NCBI GenBank assembly: GCA_037179515.1
Contig: JAXCGZ010020873.1
Span: 85,001-120,000, forward strand
Direction: 5' to 3'
Origin: Halocaridina rubra
Taxonomy: Eukaryota; Arthropoda; Malacostraca; Decapoda; Atyidae
Length of the DNA: 35,000 bases
The notes beneath the pieces were generated by a model that was not told where the DNA came from, ran no database searches, and saw nothing but the letters and a program-made list of their open reading frames with translations. How positions within the stretch are numbered: the first letter of the stretch is position 1; every line of letters begins with the position of its first letter. Shown piece by piece: positions 8,693-19,811 of this stretch. The position numbers and the translations under genes were made by a program.

Positions 8693-9136
8693 TTCATGCA
8701 ACAGGGAGAGAGAATAGAGTAGTTGGTGCTATGAGAGGGGTTAAAGGTAGTACCTTCTATCACCGTTTATGAGGAATATAGAAAGGGACCTAGGACAGTT
8801 GGCACAGGAAAGCAGCGGCCAAGCAAGGACTTCAAGAGGACACCCACAATACTCCTTCAAAGTGATGGGGGGAAAAATGTGCGCAGCGACTGGGGGAGAG
8901 AATGGGGATTCGCAGGCAGAGAGTAAGTGAGCGAACGCGGTTTATGGCAGCGAAAGAGAGGGAGAGAGAGAGAGAGTGACTGCGACCAACTTGGGTGAAA
9001 AAATGGGGGGTACTGGGGGTAGAATCGAGAGGCACTCGTTAAGGAACAAGGCAAGGATAGAGTCTGGGGGGAGGTGAAGAAACACTTGCAGGGGATGCTT
9101 AGTGATGTTCATTTTAGAATCCGATGCAGGATTACT
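8693..9136. other. Purine-rich non-coding stretch
   Basis: G- and A-rich DNA with a short (GA) run near 8958-8978. The opposite-strand frames are poly-Ser/Leu low complexity. No gene was seen. Confidence 0.5.
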
Positions 9137-9163
9137 TAATAAATAATTAATAAATAATTAATA
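9137..9163. repeat. Short AATAAATAATT tandem repeat
   Basis: An 11-bp AT unit is repeated about 2.5 times just before the integrase fragment. Confidence 0.75.
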
Positions 9164-9165
9164 AA

Positions 9166-9460
9166 GTGTTTCAAAGAAAAAACGAAGAGGGGGGATTTGC
9201 GGAGGTACTCACTGACTTGTTTCACAATCACGCACTTTCCCTGTGTCATACGAATCCCGCTGCAGGCCATATGGGAATTGAGAAAACATATCGGTTGTTA
9301 TATGCACAGTTTTACTGGGATGGGATGTACAAAGACATTGCAACTTAAATTAAGGGATGTCATTTATACAATTGCTTCAAGAGTCAACAAAGTACTGTTC
9401 CCCCAGCCCAGATAAGGCTGAGGTGCAGTTTTAGATGGGAATGTGTCCACAGTGTTTTGA
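9166..9460 (+). pseudogene. LTR-retrotransposon integrase zinc-finger fragment
   Basis: The frame 9166-9348 ends with HNHALSLCHTNPAAGHMGIE then KTYRLLYAQFYWDGMYKDIA. This is the H2C2 zinc-binding head typical of Ty3/gypsy-type integrases (H-x(n)-H, then FYW-x-GM). The second half of the finger follows after an in-frame TAA at 9346 as KGCHLYNCFKSQQSTVPP (the C-x2-C region, with one Cys changed to Tyr). It then decays after about 9420. There is no catalytic core, protease or reverse transcriptase nearby. It is an isolated relic, possibly from the same lost element as 6976-7963, but that link is only positional. Confidence 0.7.
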
Positions 9461-9894
9461 AAAATCTCCTTACTCCGCCCGTAGGATGGTTGTTCATTTT
9501 CGAAATTCCAAGAGAGATCATAATTGAAAAAGAACGCGAATCTACGAATTATTTTTCTTTTCTAGCTGAAGTAGTTAAATTAATTGGTCAAAAAAATCTA
9601 AATAGATAAATAAATCACTAACCGATATACATATGTATAAGAAAAAGGTGTCAAAACCTTTCCTGTCTGCAGAGGTAATCTGTTGGGGGAAATAATTTGA
9701 GAGGAAAAAGAAAAGTGTTAATTTAGTTCATAGAATTTTTTTTTTTATATGTGAGTGTCTTTTAAGAGATTATGAAACTTAAGCGGAGTGGGATTTTAAA
9801 GTGAACTTATTTTATCACTGCTCACAAGTGAAATATTATAAATTTTATTTATTACTGCATGCACAGATACACGTCTTTTTTTTTATATTTTTTT
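9461..9894. other. AT-rich non-coding stretch
   Basis: No gene or repeat was recognised. It has T-runs near 9730 and 9878-9892 and separates the LTR relic from the family X array. Confidence 0.5.
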
Positions 9895-10440
9895 ATGTTG
9901 AGAAGTGGATAGAGCTTTATGGACATCTATCTCCATCAGCACTTTGCATACTTCTGTGGCTGAAAGGATTATATTCTCTAATACCGGCCCATGGGCTTCA
10001 ATCTGTGCAATCTGAATGGATGGGGTATTTTCAACTCTAAATACTGACTGAAACTCCTTGTTCAATTCTTTGCAGATCTCTTCATCCGTCTCAGTGATGC
10101 TTCCATCTGCTCTCTTAATCTTTAAAGCCTGTTTTTTTTATGCTCAGTTTTCCTATGACAAAGCTGTGGAAAAGCTTGGGATTTTCTTTAGCCCTCCTGG
10201 TAATGTCCCTTTCAAGGTCTCTCTCTGCCTTTCTTCATTTACTTAGGTAATTATTTTTCAATAGGTCTTCAGGCATTTATGTTTTTTCTCCTCCTATAAC
10301 TTTTCCAGAATTTGTCTCTTCACTCCTTAGCTCATTTACACTCATTATTGAACCATTTCTCTCTGGCATTAATTACACCTACTTTGGTGACAGGTATGCA
10401 GCAATCTACTATCTTCTCTTTTTCTCACAAAATATGTCGT
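9895..10440 (-). pseudogene. Family X LINE copy A6, internal ORF2 fragment
   Basis: This is the part of ORF2 between the endonuclease and reverse transcriptase domains. Minus-strand translation shows NKEFQSVFRVENTP, EAHGPVLENI and LSATEVCKVLMEIDVHKA, matching copy C residues about 331-381. The linker back to the LINPS-type IHARE region follows with frameshifts. The 3' side at about 9895-9910 is broken: the GPDDIS block is deleted and no tail is present. The 5' side ends in TACATGTGTGTG, where copy B's tail begins. It is a dead fragment. Confidence 0.8.
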
Positions 10441-10441
10441 A

Positions 10442-10457
10442 CATGTGTGTGTGTGTG
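10442..10457. repeat. (TG)n junction between copies A6 and B
   Basis: This short TG run joins the truncated 5' edge of A6 to the 3' tail of B. Confidence 0.9.
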
Positions 10458-10547
10458 AGATTATCTAATTGTGATTACCTAATTGCACTTACGGGAAAGA
10501 GCCCAAAGCTCGTATCTTCCCATCTCCTAATCGGTTCCATTTTGTAC
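10458..10547 (-). other. 3' UTR and tail of family X copy B
   Basis: Two 14-bp tail units (GATTATCTAATTGT and GATTACCTAATTGC), the stem-loop region and a GGTTCCATTTTGTACTTAG block precede the ORF2 stop. Confidence 0.85.
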
Positions 10548-13390
10548 TTAGTGATTCTTATCATACATGTCCTTAAAACTATGGATTGAGTTAGCATTAA
10601 CTACCTCCTCGCTTAGCGAATTCCAATTATCAACTACTCTTACACTAAAAAGATACTTCCTTACCTCCTGCAAAGAAGTTTTCTTATGAAGCTTCAAGCT
10701 ATGACCTCTAGTTCTAGTGCCAGCCACATCAAAATACCGATCAATATCCACTCTATCATAACCATGAAGGAATTTATAGACGGTCACCATATCCCCCCTC
10801 AATCTTCTAGCTTTGAGAGATGGTAAGTCTAATTCCCTCAGCCTCTCGTCGTAACTGAGATTGCATATTTCTGCCACCAGTTTCGTGGCATGCCTTTGAA
10901 CTTTTTCCAGCTTAGCTACGTGCTTTTTCAAGTGTGGATTCCAAAAGGTAGCTGCTTATTCAAGTTTAGGTCTCACATAGGTTACATAAATATTTCTGAA
11001 CATTTACTTGTCCATGTGCCTCAAGGCTAAGAAAGTGTGTGCTGCCCTTACTATGCCATCTACATGCCTTTCAGGAGACAAATTTGCCAATATGTTTACT
11101 CCTAGATCTCTCTCATTCTCTGTCTCTTGAAGCAGCCACCGAGTAGTCAAGCTTTGGCCTTCTTGCATTTGCACCCATTCTCATTACCTCTCATTTTGAA
11201 GTACTGAATTTCATTAGCCACTTTGCTGACCACTCATGAAAACTATTTAGATCTTACTGAAGTTCTCTACCATTGTTCTCATCTTTTACTTTCTTCACAA
11301 TCTTTACATCATCTGCAAACATATACATGAAACAATTTACAGACTCTGGTAGGTCATCTACATGTACAAGGAACAAAATTGGCCTTAAATCTGAACCCTG
11401 TGGAACTCCACTACTAACTCTTCTCCATTCAGACACTGAGTGTCTTACTTTAACCATCTGTTCCCTTCCTTCTAAGTAAGTTTTTATCCATTCCAAAACA
11501 TTTCCACCTATTTTAGCCATTGCTTGCAGCTTCTTAATATGTCTCCCATGTGGCACAGTGTCAAACGCTTTCTGGAAGTCTAGGAATATGCAATCTGCCC
11601 AGCCCTCTCTTTCCTGTAAGATTCGGCTTACCTCATCATAAAATTCTTATAAGTTTGTTACTGTTGATCTACCTTCTCTGAAGCCATTTTGTTTCACTGA
11701 CAAAAATTTTGAAGGATTCCAAGTGAAGAGAAAGATATGTTTCCTTAGTAGTTTCAGCATAACTTTGCAAACTATGCTGGTCAAGGAAACGGGACTATTG
11801 TTTAGAGCCGTATCCATCTTTTCCTTTTTGAAGATAGGCATCACGTTTGCTTGTTTCCAGCATCTTGGAATCCCCTTTGACTCCAGTGACTTTTTAAATA
11901 TGATGCTTAGTGCCACTGATATTGAGTTTGTGCATTTCTAAAGTACATGATTGGGGATATATCATCAGGACCTGTAGGTTTATGGACATCTAGCTTCATC
12001 AGCGCTTTGCATACCTCCGTGGCTGAAAGGATGATGTTCTTAAATACTGGCCCAAGAGCTTCTATCTCTGGAATCTGAGGGGGTGGGGTATTTTCTACTA
12101 TAAATACTGACTGAAACTCCTTATTCAATTCTTTGTAGACCTCTTCATCTGTCTCAGTGATGCTTCCGTCTGCTCTCTTAAGCTTTAAATCCTATTCTTT
12201 TACCCTCAATTTTCCTCTGATAAAGCTGTGGAAAAGCTTGGGATTTTCTTTTGCCTTCCTGGTGATGTCCCTTTTATAGTCTCTCTCTCTCTGCATCTCT
12301 TCTTTTACTTAGGTAATACTTTCTTGCTCTTTTGTAGGTCTGCCAGGCATTTATGTTTTTTTCTCCTCCTATACCTTTTCCAGCATTTGTTTCTCCACTG
12401 CTTAGCTCTTTTACACTCATTATTGAACCATATCTCTCTGGCATGAATTACACCTACATTGGTGACAGGTATGCAGCAATCCACTATCTTCCCATATGTC
12501 TCACAAAAGATGTCCATTTTTTGTAAAGATTTGTTATACAATAAGGTCCTCCAGTCAATAACTACAAAAAGCTCATTCATTTTGATGTAATCTCCTTTTG
12601 GATAGTTCCTCCTCATTTCTTCAGTGCCTTTACTCTCAGATAGAACATCTTCAATGATATACTCCATCAGCAACACAAAGTGGTCACTCTTTCCAATTGG
12701 TGGTTTATACTCATTTTTTTTTCAATATACAACACGTTATATGTGAATACTAGATCAAGCAGCAATGGCTCTTCCCCACCCCTAGCCCTCGTTGGTTCCA
12801 GCACATTTTGGTGTAGGAAATTCCTTTGTTTGCAATCAAGGAATTTTGCCCCGAATGAGTCGTCACCACTGTGTGGGTCAAGATTTATCCAATCTATCTC
12901 TTTATGATTAAAGTCTCACATAAACAAAATCCTACATTTTCTCTCTCATGCCATGTAAACAACTGAGTTTATGACTTCAGTAGTACCTATTTGACTTTGC
13001 TAATAAATTTGTAGCCTATGTTGGTTCCTTGGTGGCTTATATACAACTGTTTTAATAATGCTCTCTGACCAGTATTTATGTGAGCAACAAGAAATTCCTT
13101 GAACTCACTTTCTATAGCCAAGTTTATTTCTTCAACCTGATTCCTTTCACTTATGAGCAGTGCTATCCCTCAAACAGTCCTCTCAGATCTTTGAGCCCCT
13201 AATATTCTGAAGGTCTTTGGAAATCCTCTGACATTGTTTATATCCTCACTCAACTTAATGTGTGTAACTTCTACTATATCTGCCTTACTGTTGTGAATCC
13301 TATCTTTTAATTCTACTGCCTTACCAGCTAATCCATCAGCATTTGTGTATAGTAATCTTAATGAGGCTCCATCCCCTGATCTTCTGTTAT
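10548..13390 (-). pseudogene. Family X CR1/L2-group LINE ORF2, copy B (decayed)
   Basis: This is the longest copy and covers the whole of ORF2 in pieces. The endonuclease begins near 13385 with LYTNADGLAGKAVELKDRI and shows KADIVEVTHIKLSEDI. It continues through DFNHKEIDWINLDPH and LLDLVFT, the linker (12305-12676), GPDDISP (about 11950), SPVSLTSIVCKVMLKLLRK, NGFREGRSTVTNL, VPHGRHIKKLQ, SSGVPQGSDLRPILF and MFADDVKIVKKV (about 11310). The C-terminal block ends with WNSLSEEVVNANSIHSFKD (10548-10931). Many frameshifts and stops are present, so it cannot encode an active enzyme. It is more diverged from C and E than they are from each other, which implies an older insertion. Confidence 0.88.
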
Positions 13391-14036
13391 TATCTTCTTT
13401 ATCTCCCTTTTTTCTGGAAGAGCTCTGAAATGAAATTTTTTCTTCTCTTCTTCATTTCTTTCCTCATTTAACCCTCTAGCCTCTTAAAACAAGTTTTTGA
13501 TCCTTTCCATATCTTCCTGTGTTCTATATTGTCTAATGAACACTTCTTTGAATTCTTGTAGGTCTTTTAGACTTTTTTTCCTCATCAATATTTCTCTACA
13601 TGTGTCTCCTTTCTCAAAGATTACTTTTGTTGGTCTCTGCTATCCCTCTCTAGAATATTTACCTAGTTGATGAATGTTTACAATATCCCCAGGACCACAA
13701 ACTACTCCAAGTTTGCTTATCAGGTCTACAACCCTAGCTTTATATTCTTCAAGTCTCCACTGCCATGTTGGCTCCTGGGATTCGCCTATGCCTAAGATTA
13801 CCACAGTCTTGTCTTTATGAAGTGCTTGTTTAATCAGTTGATTTGCCCTTTCCATCACAACATCTTTCATTTTTTTTAATACTATTCCTTTAGAGTCAAC
13901 TGTTTGTATGTTTTCCAGTGCCACTCCCTTCACAACCTCTTTTACTGCCACATTCCCTTCAGTGCATCAGCAAGGGAAGTTTTCATAGCATCGTGATCCA
14001 TATTCAGCTCCTGAAACTATTTTCTATGCTGTTCGA
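13358..14036 (-). pseudogene. Family X LINE ORF1, copy B (5' truncated)
   Basis: ORF1 of these LINEs encodes an RNA-binding chaperone. Here the open part 13640-13951 has VALENIQTVDSKG, KTVVILGIGESQEP, WRLEEYKARVVDLISKLGV and VNIHQLGKYSREG. After a break it continues QRPTKVIFEKGDTCREIL, KSLKDLQEFKEVFIRQYR and KIITEDQGMEPH to a stop at about 13358. The beta-alpha-beta pattern and the LGKY...RP-KV-F signature are those of the RRM-like ORF1 domain in CR1/L2-type elements. The endonuclease frame opens inside the ORF1 end, so the two overlap by roughly 30 bp. The coiled-coil N-terminus is missing: the copy ends at 14036 in TGTGTGTG. Confidence 0.75.
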
Positions 14037-14044
14037 TGTGTGTG
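14037..14044. repeat. (TG)4 junction between copies B and C
   Basis: Eight bases of TG separate the truncated ORF1 of B from the tail of C. Confidence 0.85.
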
Positions 14045-14133
14045 ATTACCTAATTGTGATTACCTAATTGTGTTTACGGGAAAGAGCCCAAAGCTCGTAT
14101 CTTCCCGTCTCCTGATCGGTTCCATTTTTAGAC
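14045..14133 (-). other. 3' UTR and tail of family X copy C
   Basis: Two ATTACCTAATTGTG units are followed by the stem-loop and the GGTTCCATTTTTAGAC block. The tail is at the left because the element is on the minus strand. Confidence 0.9.
14076..14108 (-). ncRNA. Conserved 3' UTR stem-loop of family X (reference copy)
   Basis: ACGGGAA and TTCCCGT form a perfect 7-bp outer stem, and GAGC/GCTC forms a 4-bp inner stem around a 5-nt loop. Asymmetric internal bases separate the two stems. The arrangement recurs in all family X 3' ends in this window. By analogy with 3' hairpins of L2/CR1-type LINEs recognised by their reverse transcriptase, it is probably the template-recognition structure. That role is inference. 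It is a cis element of the element RNA, not an independent RNA gene. Confidence 0.65.
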
Positions 14134-16751
14134 TTAGTGATACTTATCGTACCTGTCCTTAAAACTATGGATTGAGATAGCATTAACTACCTCCTCGCTT
14201 AGCGAATTCCAATTATCAACTACTCTTACACTGAAAAAGTATTTCCTTACATCCTGCAAACAAGTTTTCTTACGAAGCTTCAAACTATGACCTCTAGTTC
14301 TAGAGCCAGCCATATCGAAATATCGATCCCTATCCACTCTATCATAACCATGAAGGAATTTAAAGACTGTCACCATATCCCCCCTTACTCTTCTAGCTTC
14401 GAGTGATGGCAAGTCTAATTCCCTCAGCCTCTCATCTTAACCGAGATTGCATATTTCTGGCACCAGTTTCGTGGCATGTCTTTGAACTTTTTCAAGCTTA
14501 GCTATGTGCTTTTTCAAGTGCGGATTCCAAAAGGGGGCTGCATATTCGAGTTTTGGCCTCACATAGGTTACATAAATATTTCTGAACATTTCCTTGTCCA
14601 TGTGCCTGAAGGCTACCCTTACATTTGATAAGAATGCATATGCTGCCCTTACTATGCCATTTATATGTATTTCTGGAGACAAATCTGCCAGTATGTTTAC
14701 TCCTAGATCTCTCTCATTTTCTGTCTCTTGAAGTTGTACTCCAGCCACCGAGTAGTCAAGCTTGGGCCTTCTTGCACTTGTACCCATTCTCATTACCTTA
14801 CATTTTGAGGTATTGAATTTCATTAGCCACTTTTCTGACCACTCATGCAGATTATTTAGATCCTCCTGAAGTTCTCTACCATTGTTCTCGTTTTTTACTT
14901 TCTTCACAATCTTTGCATCATCTGCAAACATATTCATGAATGAATTTACAGACTCTGGTAGGTCATTTACATATACAAGGAACAAAAGTGGCCCTAAAAC
15001 TGAACCCTGTGGAACTCCACTACTAACTCTTCTCCATTCAGACACTGAGTGTCTTACTCTAACCCTCTGTTCCCTTCCTTCTAAGTAAGTTTTTATCCAT
15101 TCCAAAACATTTCCACCTATTCTAGCCATTGATTGCAGCTTCCTAATAAGTCTCCCATGTGGAACAGTGTCAAACGCTTTCTGGAAGTCTAGGAATATGC
15201 AATCTGCCCAGCCCTCTCTTTCCTGTAAGATTTGGCTTACCTCATCATAAAATTCTAATAAGTTTGTTACTGTTGATCTTCCTTCTCTGAAGCCATGTTG
15301 CCTCACTGACAAAAAGTTGAAGGATTCCAAGTGAAGAGAGATATGTTTCCTTAGTAGTTTCTCCATAAGTTTGCAAACTATGCTGGTCAAGGAAACTGGT
15401 CTATAGTTCAGAGCCGTATCCCTCCTTCCCTTTTTGAAGATAGGTATCACATTTGCTTGTTTCCAGCATCTTGGAATCTCCCCCGACTCCAGTGACTCCT
15501 TAAATATGATACTTAGTGCCACTGATATTGTGTTTGCGCATTTTTTAAGCACATGAGGGGATATGTCATCAGGACCTGTAGCTTTATGAACATCTAAATC
15601 CATCAGCGCTCTGCATACCTCTGTGGCTGTAAGGTTGATGTTCTCTAATACCGGCCCTTGAGCTTCTATCACTGCAATCTGAGGGGGTGGGTTATTTTCT
15701 ACTGTAAATACTGACTGAAACTCCTTGTTCAATTCTTTGCAGATCTCTTCGTCCGTCTCAGTGATGCTTCCATCCGCTCTCTTTAGCCTTAAAACCTGTT
15801 CTTTTACCTTCAGTTTTCCTCTGATAAAGCTGTGGAAAAGCTTGGGATTTTCTTTAGCCTTCCTGGTGATGTCCCTCTCATAATCTCTCTCTGCCTCTCT
15901 CCTTTTACTTAGGTAGTCATTTCTTGCTCTTTTGTAGGTTTGCCAGGCATTTATGTTTTTTCTCCTCCTATACCTTTTCCAGCATTTGTCTCTCCACTCC
16001 TTAGCTCTTTTACACCCATTATCGAACCATTTCTCTCTGGCATGAATTACACCTACTTTGGTGACAGGTATGCAGCAATCTACTATCTTCCCATATTTCT
16101 CACAAAAGATGTCATACATTTCTTGTACAGATTTGTTGTAAAATAAGGTTCTCCAGTCAATAACTGCAAAAAGCTCATTCATTTTGATGTAATCTCCTTT
16201 CGGATAGTTCCTCGTCATGTCCTCAGTGCCTCTACCCTCAGGAAGAATGTCTTCAATGATATACTCCATCAACAACACACAGTGGTCACTCTTTCCAATT
16301 GGTGGTTCATACTCAATATTTTCAATATCCAACACATTATCTGTGAACACTAGATCAAGTAGTGATGGCTCATCCCCACCCCTGGCCCTTGTTGGTTCCA
16401 TTACATGTTGGTGTAGGAAATTCCCTTGTACGCAATCTAGGAATCTTGCCCCAAATGAGTCCTCACCACTGTGTGGGTCAAGATTTATCCAATCTATCTC
16501 TTTATGATTAAAGTCTCCCATAATCAAAATCCTACATTTTTCCTCCCATGCCATGTTAACAACTGAGTTTATGACTTCAATAGTACCTATATGACTTTCC
16601 TCATAAATTTCAAGCCTATTTTGGTTCCTTGGTGGGTTGTATACAACAGTTATTATAATGCTCTCTGACCCAGTATTTATGCGAGCAACGAGAAATTCCC
16701 TGAACTCACTTTCTATAGCCAAGTTTATTTCTTCAACTTGAATCCTCTCAC
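14134..16751 (-). pseudogene. Family X CR1/L2-group LINE ORF2, copy C (nearly intact)
   Basis: The frame 14437-16722 is open for 761 codons. A single nonsense codon (TAA for Tyr in NLSYDERL) interrupts it, and the last 92 residues follow in the same frame to the natural stop at 14134. Endonuclease: MGDFNH at residues 68-73, LLDLVFTDN at 121-129, GKSDH at 143-147. Linker 150-375 is Arg/Lys-rich (KRYRRRKNINAWQTYKRARN). Reverse transcriptase: GPDDISPH 383-390, RPVSLTSIVCKLMEKLL 441-457, QHGFREGRS 475-483, motif A FLDFQKAFD 510-518, SSGVPQGSVLGPL 567-579, motif C FADD 599-602. The C-terminal part has YVRPKLEYAAPFWNPHLKK and RRVRGDMVTVFKFLHGYD. All visible catalytic Asp residues are kept. The 5' edge stops inside the endonuclease at (TG)n, so it is a 5'-truncated insertion with ORF1 missing. 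Confidence 0.92.
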
Positions 16752-16771
16752 TGTGTGTGTGTGTGCGTGTG
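16752..16771. repeat. (TG)n junction between copies C and D
   Basis: CTGTGTGTG...CGTGTG lies between the 5' truncation point of C and the tail of D. Confidence 0.9.
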
Positions 16772-17091
16772 ATTACCTAATTGATTACCTAATTGTGTTT
16801 ACGGTAAAGAGCCCAAAGCTCGTTTCTTCCCGTCTCCTGATCGGTTCCATTTTATACTTAGTGATACTTATCATACCTGTCCTTAAAACTATGGATTGAG
16901 ATAGCATTAACTACCTCCTCGCTTAGCCAATTCCAATTATCAACTACTCTTACACTGAAAAAGTATTTCCTTACATCCTGCAAAGAAGTTTTCTTACGAA
17001 GCTTCAAACTATGGCCTCTAGTTCTAGAGCCAGCCATATTAAAATATCGATCCCTATCCACTCTATCATAACCATGAAGGAATTTAAAGAC

Positions 17092-17092
<1 letters not shown>
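16772..17092 (-). pseudogene. Family X LINE copy D, 3' fragment
   Basis: It has two tail units (the left one shortened by four bases), the stem-loop (first stem with GGTAAAG), and then the last 78 ORF2 residues from VFKFLHGYDRVDRDRYF to [11 protein letters not shown]. It is 5' truncated at AAAGACT, directly followed by (TG)n. It is very close to E in sequence, including the NWNWLSEE variant where C has NWNSLSEE. Confidence 0.9.

Positions 17093-17126
<34 letters not shown>
17093..17126. repeat. (TG)17 junction between copies D and D'
   Basis: This pure TG tract is at once the 5' flank of D and the 3' flank of D'. Confidence 0.95.
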
Positions 17127-17127
<1 letters not shown>

Positions 17128-17201
17128 CATTATATAATTGTGATTACCTAATTGTGTTTACGGGAAAGAGCCCAAAGCTCGTATCATCCCGTCTCCTGAT
17201 C
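17127..17201 (-). mobile_element. Family X LINE copy D', tail and stem-loop only
   Basis: It has two tail units (one TATATAATTGTG) and the stem-loop region, truncated immediately after CTCCTGATCG, the same base as copy A3. It is flanked on both sides by (TG)n. It contains no coding sequence. Confidence 0.88.
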
Positions 17202-17219
17202 GTGTGTGTGTGTGTGTGA
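17202..17219. repeat. (TG)n junction between copies D' and E
   Basis: TG run linking D' to the tail of E. Confidence 0.95.
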
Positions 17220-19744
17220 TTACCTAATTCTGATTACTTAATTGTGTTTACGGGAAAGAACCCAAAGCTCGTATCTTCCCGTCTCCTGATCGGTTCCATT
17301 TTATACTTAGTGATACTTATCATACCTGTCCTTAAAACTATGGATTGAGATAGCATTAACTACCTCCTCGCTTAGCCAATTCCAATTATCAACTACTCTT
17401 ACACTGAAAAAGTATTTCCTTACATCCTGCAAACAAGTTTTCTTACGAAGCTTCAAACTATGACCTCTAGTTCTAGAGCCAGCCATATCAAAATATCGAT
17501 CCCTATCCACTCAATCATAACCATGAAGGAATTTAAAGACTGTCACCATATCCCCCCTACCTCTTCTAGCTTCGAGTGATGGTAAGTCTAATTCCCTCAG
17601 CCTCTCATCATAACTGAGATTGCGTATATCTGGCACCAGTTTCGTGGCATGTCTTTGAACTTTTTCAAGCTTAGCTATGTGCTTTTTCAAGTGCGGATTC
17701 CAAAATGGGGCTGCATATTCGAGTTTTGGCCTCACATAGGTTACATAAATATTTCTGAACATTTCCTTGTCCATGTGCCTGAAGGCTACCCTTACATTTG
17801 ATAAGAATGCATATGCTGCCCTTACTATGCCATTTATATGTATTTCTGGAGACAAATCTGCCAGTATGTTTACTCTTAGATCTCTCTCATTTTCTTTCTC
17901 TTGAAGTTGTACTCCAGCCACTGAGTAGTCAAGCTTGGGCCTTCTTGCATTTGTACCCATTCTCATTACCTTACATTTTGAAGTATTGAATTTCATTAGC
18001 CACTTTCCTGACCACTCATGCAGATTATTTAGATCCTCCTGAAGTTCTCTACCATTGTTCTCGTTTTTTACTTTCTTCACAATCTTTGCATCATCTGCAA
18101 ACATATTCATGAAGGAATTTACAGACTCTGGTAGGTCATTTACATATACAAGGAACAAAAGTGGCCCTAAACCTGAACCCTGTGGAACTCCACTACTAAC
18201 TCTTCTCCATTCAGACACTGAGTGTCTTAATCTAACCCTCTGTTCCCTTCATTCTAAGTAAGTTTTTATCCATTCCAAAACATTTCCACCTATTCTAGCC
18301 ATTGATTGCAGCTTCCTAATAAGTCTCCCATGTGGAACAGAGTCAAACGCTTTCTGGAAGTCTAGAAATATGCAATCTGCCCAGCCCTCTCTTTCCTGTA
18401 AGATTTGGCTTACCTCATCATAAAATTCTAATAAGTTTGTTACTGTTGATCTACCTTCTCTGAAGCCATGTTGCCTCACTGACAAAAAGTTGAAGGATTC
18501 TAAGTGAAGAGAGATATGTTTCCTTAGTAGTTTCTCCATAAGTTTGCAAACTATGCTCGTCAAGGAAACTGGTCTATAGTTCAGAGCCGTATCCCTCCTT
18601 CCCTTTTTGAAGATAGGTATCACATTTGCTTGTTTCCAGCATCTTGGAATCTCCCCCGACTTTAGTGACTCCTTAAATATGATACTTAGTGCCACTGATA
18701 TTGAGTTTGTGCATTTTTTAAGCACATGAGGGGATATGTCATCAGGACCTGTAGCTTTATGAACATCTAAATCCATCAGCGCTTTGCATACCTCTGTGGC
18801 TGTAAGGTTGATGTTCTGTAATCCAGGCCCTTGAGCTTCTATCACGGCAATCTGAGGGGGTGGGGTATTCTCTACTGTAAATACTGACTGAAACTCCTTG
18901 TCCAATTCTTTGCAGATCTCTTCATCCCTCTCAGTGATGCTTCCATCTGCTCTCTTTAGCCTTAAAACCTGTTCTTTTACCTTCAGTTTTCCTCTGATAA
19001 AGCTGTGGAAAAGCTTGGGATTTTCTTTAGCCTTCCTGGTGATGTCCCTCTCATAGTCTCTCTCTGCCTCTCTCCTTTTACTTAGGTAGTCATTTCTTGC
19101 TCTTTTGTAGGTTTGCCAGGCATTTATGTTTTTTCTCCTTATATACCTTTTCCAGCATTTGTCTCTCCACTCCTTAGCTCTTTTACACCCATTATCGAAC
19201 CATTTCTCTCTGGCATGAATTACACCTACTTTGGTGACAGGTATGCAGCAATCTACTATCTTCCCATATTTCTCACAAAAAGATGTCATACATTTCTTGT
19301 ACAGATTTGTTGTAAAATAAGGTTCTCCAGTCAATAAGTGCAAAAAGCTCATTCATTTTGATGTAATCTCCTTTCGGATAGTTCCTCATCATGTCCTCAG
19401 TGCCTCTACTCTCAGGAAAAATATCTTCAATGATATACTCCAATAACAACACACAGTGGTCACTCTTTCCAATTGGTGGTTCATACTAAATTTTTTCAAT
19501 ATCCAACACATTATCTGTGAACACTAGATCAAGTAGTGATGGCTCATCCCCACCCCTGGCCCTTGTTGGTTCCATTACATGTTGGTGTAGGAAATTCCCT
19601 TGTACGCAATCTAGGAATCTTGCCCCGAATGAGTCCTCACCACTGTGTGGGTCAAGATTTATCCAATATATCTCTTTATGATTAAAGTCTCCCATAATCA
19701 AAATTCTACATTTTTTTCCCCTGCCATGTTAACAACTGAGTTTA
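17220..19744 (-). pseudogene. Family X CR1/L2-group LINE ORF2, copy E
   Basis: It has the same organisation as copy C, with the tail at 17220-17306 and the ORF2 stop at 17307. Relative to C the defects are few: a TGA at HGYD-R (about 17511), a TGA at KTYLE-GRE (about 18257), a 1-base insertion in an A-run near 19270 that shifts the frame, and a TAG at about 19486 in the endonuclease. Catalytic motifs remain: FLDFQKAFD, SSGVPQGSGLGPLL, FADD, GPDDISPH. GDFNH is present, and the endonuclease fragment 19486-19701 shows LLDLVFTDNVLDIEKI. It is 5' truncated at GAGTTTATG, followed by (TG)n. It is visibly the closest relative of C. Confidence 0.9.
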
Positions 19745-19750
19745 TGTGTG

Positions 19751-19810
<60 letters not shown>
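19745..19810. repeat. (TG)n junction between copies E and F
   Basis: This 66-bp TG tract has one TTT interruption and lies between the truncated 5' edge of E and the tail of F. Confidence 0.96.

Positions 19811-19811
<1 letters not shown>

Noticed and set aside
16858..17130. 90-codon frame starting MAHTHTHT
   Set aside because: Its N-terminus is TG-repeat sequence. Only the part from VFKFLHGYD belongs to family X ORF2, so it is listed as copy D.
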